NCBI GenBank assembly: GCA_937995495.1
Contig: CALKKA010000069.1
Coordinates: 1-5,609, forward strand
Direction of reading: 5' to 3'
Source of the DNA: an uncultured Phycisphaerae bacterium
GTDB lineage: Bacteria; Planctomycetota; Phycisphaerae; Sedimentisphaerales; Anaerohalosphaeraceae
Length of the DNA: 5,609 nt
Numbering within the stretch: position 1 is the stretch's first letter; the number at the start of each line of letters is the position of its first letter. The position numbers and the translations under genes were made by a program. The notes beneath the pieces are model-generated. The model was not told the DNA's origin. It was given only the letters and a program-made list of their open reading frames with translations, and searched no databases. Shown one piece after another: positions 1 to 5,609 of this stretch.

Positions 1-498
1 CAAAGCTGGCAGGAGAACCGCCGCAGTGTGATCGCACCGATGGAAAAAGAGCAGACCATGATGACGATGCTGTTTCTGATGCTCGGTGTGATCACGGTCT
101 TTATTGTCTTTGTGGTGCTCTATATGATTATCAGTCATAAGAGCAAGGATATTGGTATTTTGAAAAGCATCGGAGTGCCGATGTCGAGTCTTCTCGGAAT
201 CTTTCTGTTGTTTTCGATTTTTATCGCGCTGATCGGTTCACTGATCGGCAGCGTTTCAGGTTGGATTTTTCTGTTTAAAATCAATGATATCGAAGACTGG
301 CTTTATGAAAATCACAACTGGCAGTTGTGGGATCGCACAGTGTACGCCATCGGTGACATCCCCAATCAGGTCGAGCCGAATGTCTTGGCGGTCATCGTCG
401 GTTCCGCCATACTTGCCTGTGTGGTCGGCGCGGTGGTTCCCGGCCTTCAGGCGGCTCGTAAAAAACCGGTTCAGAGCCTGCAAGTCAACCAATTATAA
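1..498 (+). CDS. Lipoprotein-releasing ABC transporter permease (LolC/LolE family), 3' part only
   Basis: The frame is open from the first base and ends in TAA at 496-498, giving 165 C-terminal residues; the N-terminal membrane helix and most of the periplasmic domain lie outside the window. What remains is an FtsX-type permease domain. Residues about 22-44, 62-90 and 127-149 are hydrophobic enough to be the last three membrane helices. The segment between the first two, SHKSKDIGILKSIGVP (45-60), matches the cytoplasmic coupling loop of LolC/LolE and MacB-type permeases, which contacts the ATPase. The preceding WQENRRSVIAPMEKEQTMM resembles the 'W...NR...EK' stretch ahead of that helix in LolC/LolE. 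The end, PGLQAARKKPVQSLQ, is the usual positively charged cytoplasmic tail. With LolD it would extract lipoproteins from the outer leaflet of the inner membrane. LolC, LolE and single-subunit LolF cannot be told apart from this fragment; a MacB-like exporter is the alternative. Confidence 0.88.
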   Translation, partial: QSWQENRRSVIAPMEKEQTMMTMLFLMLGVITVFIVFVVLYMIISHKSKDIGILKSIGVPMSSLLGIFLLFSIFIALIGSLIGSVSGWIFLFKINDIEDWLYENHNWQLWDRTVYAIGDIPNQVEPNVLAVIVGSAILACVVGAVVPGLQAARKKPVQSLQVNQL

Positions 499-508
499 GA
501 GAGCGGCT

Positions 509-1198
509 ATGAAAACGATACTCAAAGCACAAAACATCATAAAATCTTACAAGATGGGGAAAACTCAGTTGGATGTCCTTCGGGGGGCGGACCTGTCAGT
601 GCAAGAGGGCCAGTTTGTGGCCGTCATCGGTGCTTCCGGCAGCGGCAAAAGCACGCTGTTGCATATCCTCGGTGCCTTGGACAAACCAGACAGCGGATCG
701 GTTCTGTACCAGAGTCAGTGTTTGGACAGTTTGCGTTGGGGAAAACTGAACCATTATCGGAATAAAACAGTCGGCTTTGTCTTCCAGTTCTATCACCTAT
801 TAGATGAATTAACCGTGTTGGAAAATGCAATGGCTCCAGCGATGGCCTCGGTCAGTACGGTGGGCTGGCCTTCCCGAAAGCCAAAAGTAATGGAAAAGGC
901 GCACCAATTACTGGATCGATTCGGGCTTAAGGATCGGCTAAAGCACAAACCCTACGAATTATCCGGGGGTGAACGCCAGCGGGTCGCCATCGCAAGGGCG
1001 CTGATAAATCAGCCGCCGCTGCTTTTGGCGGATGAGCCCACAGGAAATCTTGACTCTCAGACGGGACATGGTATCTTAGAGGTCTTGAAAGAGTTAAATG
1101 CTGAGGGGCAGACGATTGTGATGGTGACGCATGATGAGCGAATCGCGGCCCAGGCCGGCCGTACCATTCGGTTGCTGGACGGAAAAGTACAGGAATAG
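509..1198 (+). CDS. lolD: Lipoprotein-releasing system ATP-binding protein LolD
   Basis: A 229-residue ABC ATPase, close to the 233 residues of E. coli LolD. Every nucleotide-binding element is intact: Walker A GASGSGKST (41-49), Q-loop Gln93, signature LSGGE (151-155), Walker B LLLADEP with catalytic Glu176 (171-177), D-loop NLDS (180-183) and switch His208. After the Q-loop, FQFYHLLDELTVLEN (92-106) closely resembles the LolD motif region that docks on LolC/LolE. A short insert, about residues 114-127, follows it. ATG 509 is chosen because it starts a normal ABC N-terminus (MKTILKAQNIIKSYKMG), lies 10 bp after the permease stop, and has a GAGAG (499-503) five bases upstream. The same frame is open further upstream, but that stretch lies inside the permease gene. 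LolD would hydrolyse ATP at the inner membrane to drive lipoprotein release to LolA. MacB-type ATPases are close relatives, so substrate assignment rests on the LolD motif and the adjacent permease. Confidence 0.92.
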   Translation: MKTILKAQNIIKSYKMGKTQLDVLRGADLSVQEGQFVAVIGASGSGKSTLLHILGALDKPDSGSVLYQSQCLDSLRWGKLNHYRNKTVGFVFQFYHLLDELTVLENAMAPAMASVSTVGWPSRKPKVMEKAHQLLDRFGLKDRLKHKPYELSGGERQRVAIARALINQPPLLLADEPTGNLDSQTGHGILEVLKELNAEGQTIVMVTHDERIAAQAGRTIRLLDGKVQE

Positions 1199-1231
1199 AC
1201 GAAGAAATCCTGATGGGGTATTATAGTTTTT

Positions 1232-1235
1232 GGAG
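1232..1235 (+). promoter_or_regulatory. Ribosome binding site of ilvE
   Basis: GGAG lies six bases before ATG 1242. It decides the start in favour of this ATG over the in-frame TTG at 1230, which would place the site inside the coding sequence. Confidence 0.7.
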
Positions 1236-1241
1236 TTCGTT

Positions 1242-2099
1242 ATGGGATTGAAAATTTGGTTAGGCAATGGTCTGGTTGACCAAGAGGACGCGAAGATTTC
1301 AGTATTTGACCGGAGTTTTCTATATGGCGACGGTGTATTCGAGGGCATTCGTGTTTACGGCGGAAAAATATTTAAACACAGGGACCATCTCATTCGCCTT
1401 TATGAATCGGCAAAGGTCATTTGCCTTCCCGTTCCGATGGAAAGGGACGAAATGGCAGCGGCCGTCGAGCAGACGGTTGCGGCCAATGATATCGATGATG
1501 GTTATATTCGCCTCATCATTAGCCGGGGGATTGGCGATTTGGGGCTCGATCCTTTTGTCTGCAAAGATGGCAAAGTGATTATTATCGCCGATTCCATCCA
1601 ACTCTATCCTGAAGCGTTATACGAAAAAGGGATGAAGATCGTCAGCGTTCCGAGTGTTCGCAATCACCCCCTTTCGTGTCCCCCGCAGGTTAAGAGCATG
1701 AATTACCTCAACAACATCATGGCCAAGATCGAAGCAACTCAAGCGGGTGCGGGTGAAGGGATCATGTATAACCACCTTGGCTATGTTGCCGAGGCAACGG
1801 GTGACAATGTCTTTATCGTCAAAAACGGGGTTATCTATACGCCTCCCGTACAAGCCGGTTCTCTGGACGGAATTACGCGCCGGGTTGTTATGCAGCTGGC
1901 TGAAAAAGAGAAGATAAAAGTTGTCGAGAAAAATCTGACGCGTTTTGATTTATATGTGGCCGATGAACTGTTTCTGACCGGAACCGCTGCGGAGGTTATT
2001 GGGTGTGTCGAGATGGACGGCCGTGTGGTAGGCGATGGCGCTCCCGGTTCGGTTACAAAGCAGTTAAGGAAGCTGTTCTTTGAATACGCCCGATCCTGA
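1242..2099 (+). CDS. ilvE: Branched-chain amino acid aminotransferase (class IV, PLP-dependent)
   Basis: A 285-residue fold-type IV aminotransferase, close to the usual BCAT length of about 290-310. It would transfer amino groups between glutamate and the 2-oxo acids of valine, leucine and isoleucine in the cytoplasm. Family landmarks are all present: DRSFLYGDGVFEGIRVYGG (23-41) with the conserved Gly-Asp-Gly and the Arg and Tyr of the substrate pocket; HRDHLIRLYESAK (46-58); VKSMNYLNNIMAK (150-162) with the PLP Schiff-base Lys151; YVAEATGDNVFIV (181-193) with Glu184, which contacts the PLP pyridine nitrogen; LDGITR (208-213); and FLTGTAAEV (244-252) for phosphate binding. EATGDNVF favours BCAT over D-alanine aminotransferase or aminodeoxychorismate lyase, although substrate choice in this family is hard to read from sequence. 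The gene follows lolD after 43 bp and precedes the prenyl synthase by 5 bp, with no clear terminator between them. No leader-peptide attenuator is visible. Confidence 0.92.
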   Translation: MGLKIWLGNGLVDQEDAKISVFDRSFLYGDGVFEGIRVYGGKIFKHRDHLIRLYESAKVICLPVPMERDEMAAAVEQTVAANDIDDGYIRLIISRGIGDLGLDPFVCKDGKVIIIADSIQLYPEALYEKGMKIVSVPSVRNHPLSCPPQVKSMNYLNNIMAKIEATQAGAGEGIMYNHLGYVAEATGDNVFIVKNGVIYTPPVQAGSLDGITRRVVMQLAEKEKIKVVEKNLTRFDLYVADELFLTGTAAEVIGCVEMDGRVVGDGAPGSVTKQLRKLFFEYARS

Positions 2100-2104
2100 A
2101 AATT

Positions 2105-3097
2105 GTGACACAGCCCATCAATATGCCTTCGAAAGACATGGAAATACAGAGTCATTACAATTTGATCCAGAAGGAATTAGTTCAGGTCAGACAGGTAATA
2201 TGTGAACAGTTTCAAAGCTCGGATGATCAGATTTCAAGTGTCCTTGAGGTTCTTTCCCAGCAGCAGGGGAAAATGATCCGGCCGGCGATGGTGCTGTTGT
2301 GCAGCAAACTCTTTGGGGGGATCCGCCAGGAGCACATCGAATTTTCAGCGATGGTCGAGTTGATTCATATGGCTTCTTTGCTGCATGATGATGTGATTGA
2401 CAAGGCACAACTTCGGCGCGGCCAGCCCAGCGCCAATGCTCTGTGGGGCAATACCGCGGCGGTACTGCTGGGCGACTTCCTATTGAGCCGTGCCTTTATG
2501 CTTGCCGCTGCTTCTGAGTGTGAGGGGGCCGCAACATTATTGGGCCAGACGGCTCAGGTGCTCTGTATTGGTGAATTAAAGCAAAACCTCTTTAAGGGCC
2601 GCTTCGATCTGAACGAGCAGGATTATTTTCAGATGATCGAGGCCAAGACCGCCGCCCTGTTTCGCTGCAGTTGCCAACTCGGAGCGATGGCCTCGAATGC
2701 CCCGAAAGATCAGCAGGAAGTTTCGGGGCAGTTTGGTTACTACCTTGGATTGGCCTTTCAGATTGCCGACGACCTCAGAGATGTTCTATCCAGTGAAAAA
2801 CAAGAGGGAAAGACACTGGGTACGGATTTGCTGCAGGAAAAGTTTACGTTGCCGGTGATTCATTGGATCAACCAGAACAGCGATCAAAGTCAAACGAGCA
2901 GCGAACACGAGGAGGCACTCAAGGACCCGGGGCGCTTGATCGAACGGATGCGGCAATCCGGAAGCATTGACTATGCCTTAGAACAGGCAAAGTTACAAAT
3001 TGAAAGGGCAAAGCAGTCCTTGAGTTTGCTGCCTGCGAATCCCTCCAAAGCCGCCCTGCTGGGTTTTGCCGACAATGTTATCATGGATATCGTCTGA
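2105..3097 (+). CDS. Long-chain trans-polyprenyl diphosphate synthase (IspB/HepT-like)
   Basis: Up to 330 residues. It would extend an allylic diphosphate with isopentenyl diphosphate units to make the quinone side chain. Visible motifs are GKMIRP (56-61), the first Asp-rich motif DDVID (95-99), RRG (104-106), LLGDFLLSRAF (121-131), GEL (156-158), KTAALF (181-186), the second Asp-rich motif DDLRD (222-226) and GTDLLQEKFTLPVIH (239-253). The residues four and five before DDVID are Ser and Ala, as in HMASLLHDD. Small side chains there leave the product tunnel open and fit a medium to long chain (about C30 or longer) rather than farnesyl or geranylgeranyl diphosphate. The start is uncertain: GTG 2105 gives the longest form, and ATG 2123 and ATG 2138 are in frame, but none has a convincing Shine-Dalgarno sequence. 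The gene begins 5 bp after ilvE, so translation may be coupled. It is probably the last gene of the operon. Confidence 0.9.
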   Translation: MTQPINMPSKDMEIQSHYNLIQKELVQVRQVICEQFQSSDDQISSVLEVLSQQQGKMIRPAMVLLCSKLFGGIRQEHIEFSAMVELIHMASLLHDDVIDKAQLRRGQPSANALWGNTAAVLLGDFLLSRAFMLAAASECEGAATLLGQTAQVLCIGELKQNLFKGRFDLNEQDYFQMIEAKTAALFRCSCQLGAMASNAPKDQQEVSGQFGYYLGLAFQIADDLRDVLSSEKQEGKTLGTDLLQEKFTLPVIHWINQNSDQSQTSSEHEEALKDPGRLIERMRQSGSIDYALEQAKLQIERAKQSLSLLPANPSKAALLGFADNVIMDIV

Positions 3098-3115
3098 AGG
3101 CTTCGAACCTCGCAT

Positions 3116-3145
3116 AAAAAAGGCCGACAATAAATGCCGGCCTTT
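3116..3145. terminator. Bidirectional intrinsic terminator between convergent genes
   Basis: AAAGGCCG (3119-3126) pairs perfectly with CGGCCTTT (3138-3145) around an 11-base loop. Read on the minus strand, the stem is followed by six T (3121 down to 3116), a strong intrinsic terminator for the barrel-protein gene that stops at 3173. On the plus strand the downstream side has only three T before G, so it would be weaker for the prenyl synthase gene, which stops 21 bases before the stem. Confidence 0.85.
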
Positions 3146-3172
3146 GTATGGGGCGAATACTTTGGAAATAAT

Positions 3173-3946
3173 TTAGAAACTGGTTCCGAGGCTGATGCCT
3201 GCATAGACTTGGTCATTGGAGGAGTCGTAACGATCGCTGTCTTGAATATCTGAATCAAGCAAGTAGGCATAATTCACACTGGGTGTAAGCGACCAACCGC
3301 CAATTTGCATCGGAAGCCCAACAGACACTGTCAGGTCATTGAAGCCGTCATCATCGACGCCCCAGTAATACTCATTGTAACTCGAGTCTGCCCAGCCAAC
3401 ATTGAGGCCTAAATCGATTCCAAACGGAGCATCCCCAAGTTCGATGCTGTGTCCAATGGCGAAAGCCACATAGGAACCATTCGCTTCATCAGCATCGTAA
3501 TACCAGGTAATTGACGGATCCATGGGGCATGTGTCAAATGTCAACCCGCCATAAAATTCATAGGTGTCATTACTGCCCTGGGGAAATGCATAATAGATAT
3601 ACCCGAGTGAGTACCCAATGCCATCGGTTAGTCTGTTGCTGTAATCAAGGGTGTAGTCAACCTCAGTAAAATTCCATTCCTCATCATTTTCATTGGTCAT
3701 GTCGACATTGCCCCAGACACCTAAGGTGAAATCTTCGATTCCCATGCTGGCATAGGGCTGCATTACCCAGTCATCGACCAAATTTTGACCGCGGAAGATG
3801 TACTTACTGTAGAAATCGATTCCAACATCTAACCCGATCGGTTCTGACGCAACTTGCTCAACAGGCTGTTCCGTAGCCTGCTCTTGGGCGTTGACAAATG
3901 CCACAACGCACAACAACATAATCATTCCTACTGACAGCGTCTTCAT
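3173..3946 (-). CDS. Secreted outer-membrane beta-barrel protein, TorF/Gcw_chp-like putative porin
   Basis: A 257-residue precursor. Residues 1-20 form a classical signal peptide: Lys2, a hydrophobic core, and V-N-A before the cleavage point. Cys13 does not sit in a lipobox, so this is not a lipoprotein. A Gln/Glu/Pro-rich linker (about 21-37) precedes a domain of alternating aromatic and polar strands, rich in Asp, Tyr, Trp and Gly, with LDVGIDFYSKYIFRGQ (39-54) near its start. That 'D...S.Y.FRG' opening is characteristic of the Gcw_chp/TorF putative porin family. The chain ends in YAGISLGTSF, whose terminal Phe is the usual C-terminal signal for barrel assembly by BamA. The many acidic residues probably lie in extracellular loops. 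ATG 3946 is chosen over in-frame ATG 3979 because the signal peptide begins there behind an ideal Shine-Dalgarno sequence. Substrate and function are unknown. The family assignment is by recall of the motif, and barrel topology is inferred. Confidence 0.82.
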   Translation of the reverse strand: MKTLSVGMIMLLCVVAFVNAQEQATEQPVEQVASEPIGLDVGIDFYSKYIFRGQNLVDDWVMQPYASMGIEDFTLGVWGNVDMTNENDEEWNFTEVDYTLDYSNRLTDGIGYSLGYIYYAFPQGSNDTYEFYGGLTFDTCPMDPSITWYYDADEANGSYVAFAIGHSIELGDAPFGIDLGLNVGWADSSYNEYYWGVDDDGFNDLTVSVGLPMQIGGWSLTPSVNYAYLLDSDIQDSDRYDSSNDQVYAGISLGTSF

Positions 3947-3953
3947 TTTTGAT

Positions 3954-3958
3954 CTCCT
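3954..3958 (-). promoter_or_regulatory. Ribosome binding site of the barrel-protein gene
   Basis: On the minus strand AGGAG lies seven bases before ATG 3946 (bases 3953-3947 between them). It is the strongest Shine-Dalgarno sequence in the window, fits a highly expressed envelope protein, and rules out the upstream ATG at 3979. Confidence 0.85.
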
Positions 3959-4020
3959 AAGATAAAAATCCGCTTTCATTCCTTTTTACGGTTACCTGCG
4001 TTTCAATCCACAGCGTTTTA

Positions 4021-4047
4021 CATATACCTTTATATCGGTATTTTCAA
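4021..4047 (-). promoter_or_regulatory. Possible promoter of the barrel-protein gene with a small inverted repeat
   Basis: On the minus strand TTGAAA (4047-4042) could be a -35 box, with TATATG (4026-4021) as a -10 box at 15-bp spacing. TATAAA (4034-4029) also resembles a -10 box but has no good partner. ATACC (4024-4028) and GGTAT (4037-4041) form a 5-bp inverted repeat across the same stretch and could be a regulator site. The short spacing and the AT-rich background make chance matches likely. The untranslated leader would be about 70 bases. Confidence 0.3.
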
Positions 4048-4143
4048 GAGAAAAAGAAAGTTTTTCGATGATTTTCAGGAAGAAAAAATGGTCTAAATCA
4101 CAATGATTGGAGGCTTTTTGGGAAATCAAAATTGAGGTTTCAG

Positions 4144-4178
4144 GCATTATTAAGCGCGATAAAACGCAATATTAATGC
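4144..4178 (-). repeat. Imperfect inverted repeat just downstream of folC
   Basis: GCATTA (4144-4149) pairs with TAATGC (4173-4178), and inside it GCG (4154-4156) pairs with CGC (4165-4167), separated by a mismatched internal loop. It begins ten bases after the folC stop on the minus strand. It may be a weak terminator or an mRNA 3'-end structure, but no T-run follows, so intrinsic termination is doubtful. Confidence 0.3.
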
Positions 4179-4187
4179 AGAAAAGAG

Positions 4188-5609
4188 CTATTTGGGCACC
4201 GTTTCGAATAGTTTCTTTGTTTGGCCCACCAGATAGAAACTGCCCGCAACGCAAATGAGGTCTTCCTTGGAAACCGCGCTGCTGGCGGCACGAATGGCTT
4301 CTTTCAGTGAAAGCGTTGTCTGGCACATTTTTCCACACATTTCTGTGTATATCTCTGCAAGGTCAGAGGGGAAGACTGCTTTCGGAGAATTTGAGCGTGT
4401 AAAGATAACTTTGTCCGCGCCATATTGCAGTTCGCTCAGCATGCCGCGAACATCCTTATCATTATTACATCCAAAAATAATGATCATGGAGTCGTAAGGA
4501 ACATGCTGTCCAATGGCGCCGATCAGTGCCCGAACGCTCGCGGCGTTATGGGCAGCGTCCACAAGAATGCGGGGGTCTTCACTCACCATCTCCATTCGAC
4601 CGGCGAGTGTCACTTCACCCAATCCCGATACGGATTTCTGATCATCAAATGTGTAGCCATGGTCTTTGAGAGTATCCAGCATTGCCAAAGCCAACCCACA
4701 ATTGATCGCTTGGTGTTCGCCCGGAAGCGGCACGCGTAAGTGCTCAAAACGGCTGCTGTTCGTGGTCAGGCAGAGCCGTGTATGCGGTCCATCCTGACGC
4801 GATGATTCAAAACGATATGAGAAGTCAATGTCTTTGCCCGTTACTGCCAGCGGTGCCTTTTGAGAAAGAGCCAACTTCTTAAGGACTCGCATGGCTATCG
4901 GATCCTGAGGTACGGTCACAACAGGAATCCCTTTTTTAATGACACCTGCTTTTTCTTTGGTAATACTGTCAAGCGACGATCCCAGAAGGTTCTGATGGTC
5001 GATGCTGATCGAAGTAATACCGACCACTTCAGGGTCAACGACATTGGTGCTGTCCAATCGACCGCCCAGACCTGTTTCGATGATCGCCAGGTCGACGCCT
5101 TTGTCCACGAAATACAAGAAAGCAAGAGCTGTCATGATTTCAAAAAAAGTTGGGGCATCGTCTTTTTTTGCAAATTTTTCAATGACAGGGTGCACGCGGT
5201 TCAGCAACCCCAGCATCGTTTTTTTGTTGATCATTTCAGAGTTGACGGCGATGCGTTCATGCAGCGTCGTCACATGCGGCGAGGTATAAAGGCCCACGCT
5301 GTATCCATTGGCCTCTACCATCTTACCCAGCATCGTCGCAGTGGACCCCTTGCCCTTTGTTCCCGCTATGTGGACTGTTTTTATCTTCTTGTGTGGGTTG
5401 CCAAGGGCCTTGAGGAAGCTATTCATGCGATCCAAGTCAAAGGTGCTGACATTATAGCGCAACTTCCCCTGCCTCTCGTAGTCCGTCCGATCAAACAGGT
5501 ATTGCATTGCCTGCTGGTAGGTGCGATGCGCCCGCGAGGGACGTTTGACCTTTGAAACGGAAGCGGAAGAGGGGTTCTTTTTGCTTGGTTTCTTAAGCGT
5601 CTTCTTCCC
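4188..5609 (-). CDS. folC: Bifunctional folylpolyglutamate synthase / dihydrofolate synthase, 5' end outside window
   Basis: A Mur-ligase-family enzyme that adds glutamate to dihydropteroate and to folates using ATP in the cytoplasm. The stop is TAG at 4190-4188. Numbered from ATG 5507 (439 residues), the motifs are the P-loop IAGTKGKGST (47-56), LYTSPHV (73-79), FFEIMTALAF (121-130), ETGLGGRLDSTNV (144-156), SIDHQNLLG with His171 (168-176), KEKAGVIKKG with the probable carbamylated Lys186 (184-193), LPGEHQAIN (261-269), the ATP-contacting Arg304 in AGRMEM, VDAAHNA (316-322) where DGAHNP is usual, and AGSFYLVGQ (421-429). Both domains are complete. ATG 5507 is probably not the true start: the frame stays open for 34 more codons to the window edge with no ATG, GTG or TTG, and the TYQQA just before it looks like part of the first conserved helix. 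Those upstream residues are a Lys/Ser-rich tail. There is no convincing ribosome binding site before 5507. Confidence 0.92.
   Translation of the reverse strand, partial: GKKTLKKPSKKNPSSASVSKVKRPSRAHRTYQQAMQYLFDRTDYERQGKLRYNVSTFDLDRMNSFLKALGNPHKKIKTVHIAGTKGKGSTATMLGKMVEANGYSVGLYTSPHVTTLHERIAVNSEMINKKTMLGLLNRVHPVIEKFAKKDDAPTFFEIMTALAFLYFVDKGVDLAIIETGLGGRLDSTNVVDPEVVGITSISIDHQNLLGSSLDSITKEKAGVIKKGIPVVTVPQDPIAMRVLKKLALSQKAPLAVTGKDIDFSYRFESSRQDGPHTRLCLTTNSSRFEHLRVPLPGEHQAINCGLALAMLDTLKDHGYTFDDQKSVSGLGEVTLAGRMEMVSEDPRILVDAAHNAASVRALIGAIGQHVPYDSMIIIFGCNNDKDVRGMLSELQYGADKVIFTRSNSPKAVFPSDLAEIYTEMCGKMCQTTLSLKEAIRAASSAVSKEDLICVAGSFYLVGQTKKLFETVPK

Larger units (their letters stand above)
3947..4187. other. 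AT-rich intergenic spacer between folC and the barrel-protein gene
   Basis: 241 bases without a credible coding sequence on either strand, visibly richer in A and T than the flanking genes. From right to left it holds an imperfect hairpin after folC, a short inverted repeat AATCA-CAA-TGATT (4096-4108), the candidate promoter, and the Shine-Dalgarno sequence of the barrel-protein gene. Its length suggests that the barrel-protein gene has its own promoter rather than sharing folC's. Confidence 0.6.

Noticed and set aside
284..508. N-terminal extension of LolD to an upstream in-frame start
   Set aside because: The extra residues overlap the permease gene in another frame, resemble no ABC N-terminus, and the ATG at 509 has proper spacing and family-typical residues after it.
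509..1198. LolD as a MacB or FtsE ATPase
   Set aside because: The segment after the Q-loop matches the LolD docking region, and the adjacent permease tail is LolC/LolE-like. Relationship to MacB remains possible but is less likely.
1199..1240. Hairpin ACGAA/TTCGT between lolD and ilvE as a terminator or attenuator, and TATTAT (1219-1224) as a -10 box
   Set aside because: The stem is five pairs with mismatches and a large loop and has no following T-run, and there is no -35 box at the right distance.
1835..2155. A 106-codon minus-strand frame opposite the end of ilvE
   Set aside because: No ribosome binding site or recognisable motif. It spans the ilvE-prenyl synthase junction and is opposite conserved coding sequence.
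3947..3979. Start of the barrel protein at ATG 3979, giving 11 more residues
   Set aside because: The extra residues would precede the signal peptide, and the AGGAG at 3954-3958 would be inside the coding region; it is ideally placed for ATG 3946.
4860..5555. A 231-codon open frame on the plus strand, antisense to folC
   Set aside because: It lies wholly opposite a gene with every FolC motif, starts at TTG, has no ribosome binding site, and its His/Arg/Cys/Phe-rich composition is typical of a reverse-frame shadow.
1..5609. Mobile element, defence system, CRISPR array or RNA gene
   Set aside because: No transposase, terminal repeats, spaced direct repeats, tRNA-like cloverleaf or rRNA-like sequence was seen. 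All long coding frames are conserved housekeeping or envelope genes.

Overview
The window reads as ordinary chromosomal DNA from a diderm (Gram-negative-type) bacterium. It is gene-dense, at roughly 50% GC by eye, with conserved housekeeping and envelope genes. I saw no mobile element, CRISPR array, rRNA or tRNA. A Lol-type lipoprotein transporter and an outer-membrane beta-barrel protein argue for two membranes. The particular mix suggests a planctomycete of the Phycisphaerae type: a Gcw_chp/TorF-like barrel protein, a FolC with a Lys/Ser-rich N-terminal tail, and a single Lol permease followed directly by LolD. That placement is inferred from general resemblance only and is low to moderate in confidence.

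Plus strand, 1-3097: four tightly spaced genes that look like one transcription unit. They are the C-terminal 165 residues of a LolC/LolE-type permease (cut by the window edge), its ATPase LolD after 10 bp, a branched-chain amino acid aminotransferase IlvE after 43 bp, and a long-chain trans-polyprenyl diphosphate synthase after 5 bp. The first two form a complex that extracts lipoproteins from the inner membrane. The last two belong to branched-chain amino acid metabolism and to quinone side-chain synthesis.

Convergence point, 3098-3172: a GC-rich hairpin with A/T-rich flanks that can end transcription from both directions.

Minus strand, 3173-5609: a secreted beta-barrel protein (257 aa) with an excellent ribosome binding site. 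A 241-bp AT-rich spacer holding a possible promoter separates it from folC, whose 5' end runs off the right edge of the window.

Nothing here amounts to a new system. The points most worth a second look are the basic low-complexity N-terminal tail of FolC, the uncharacterised barrel protein and its upstream region, and the undecided start of the prenyl synthase.
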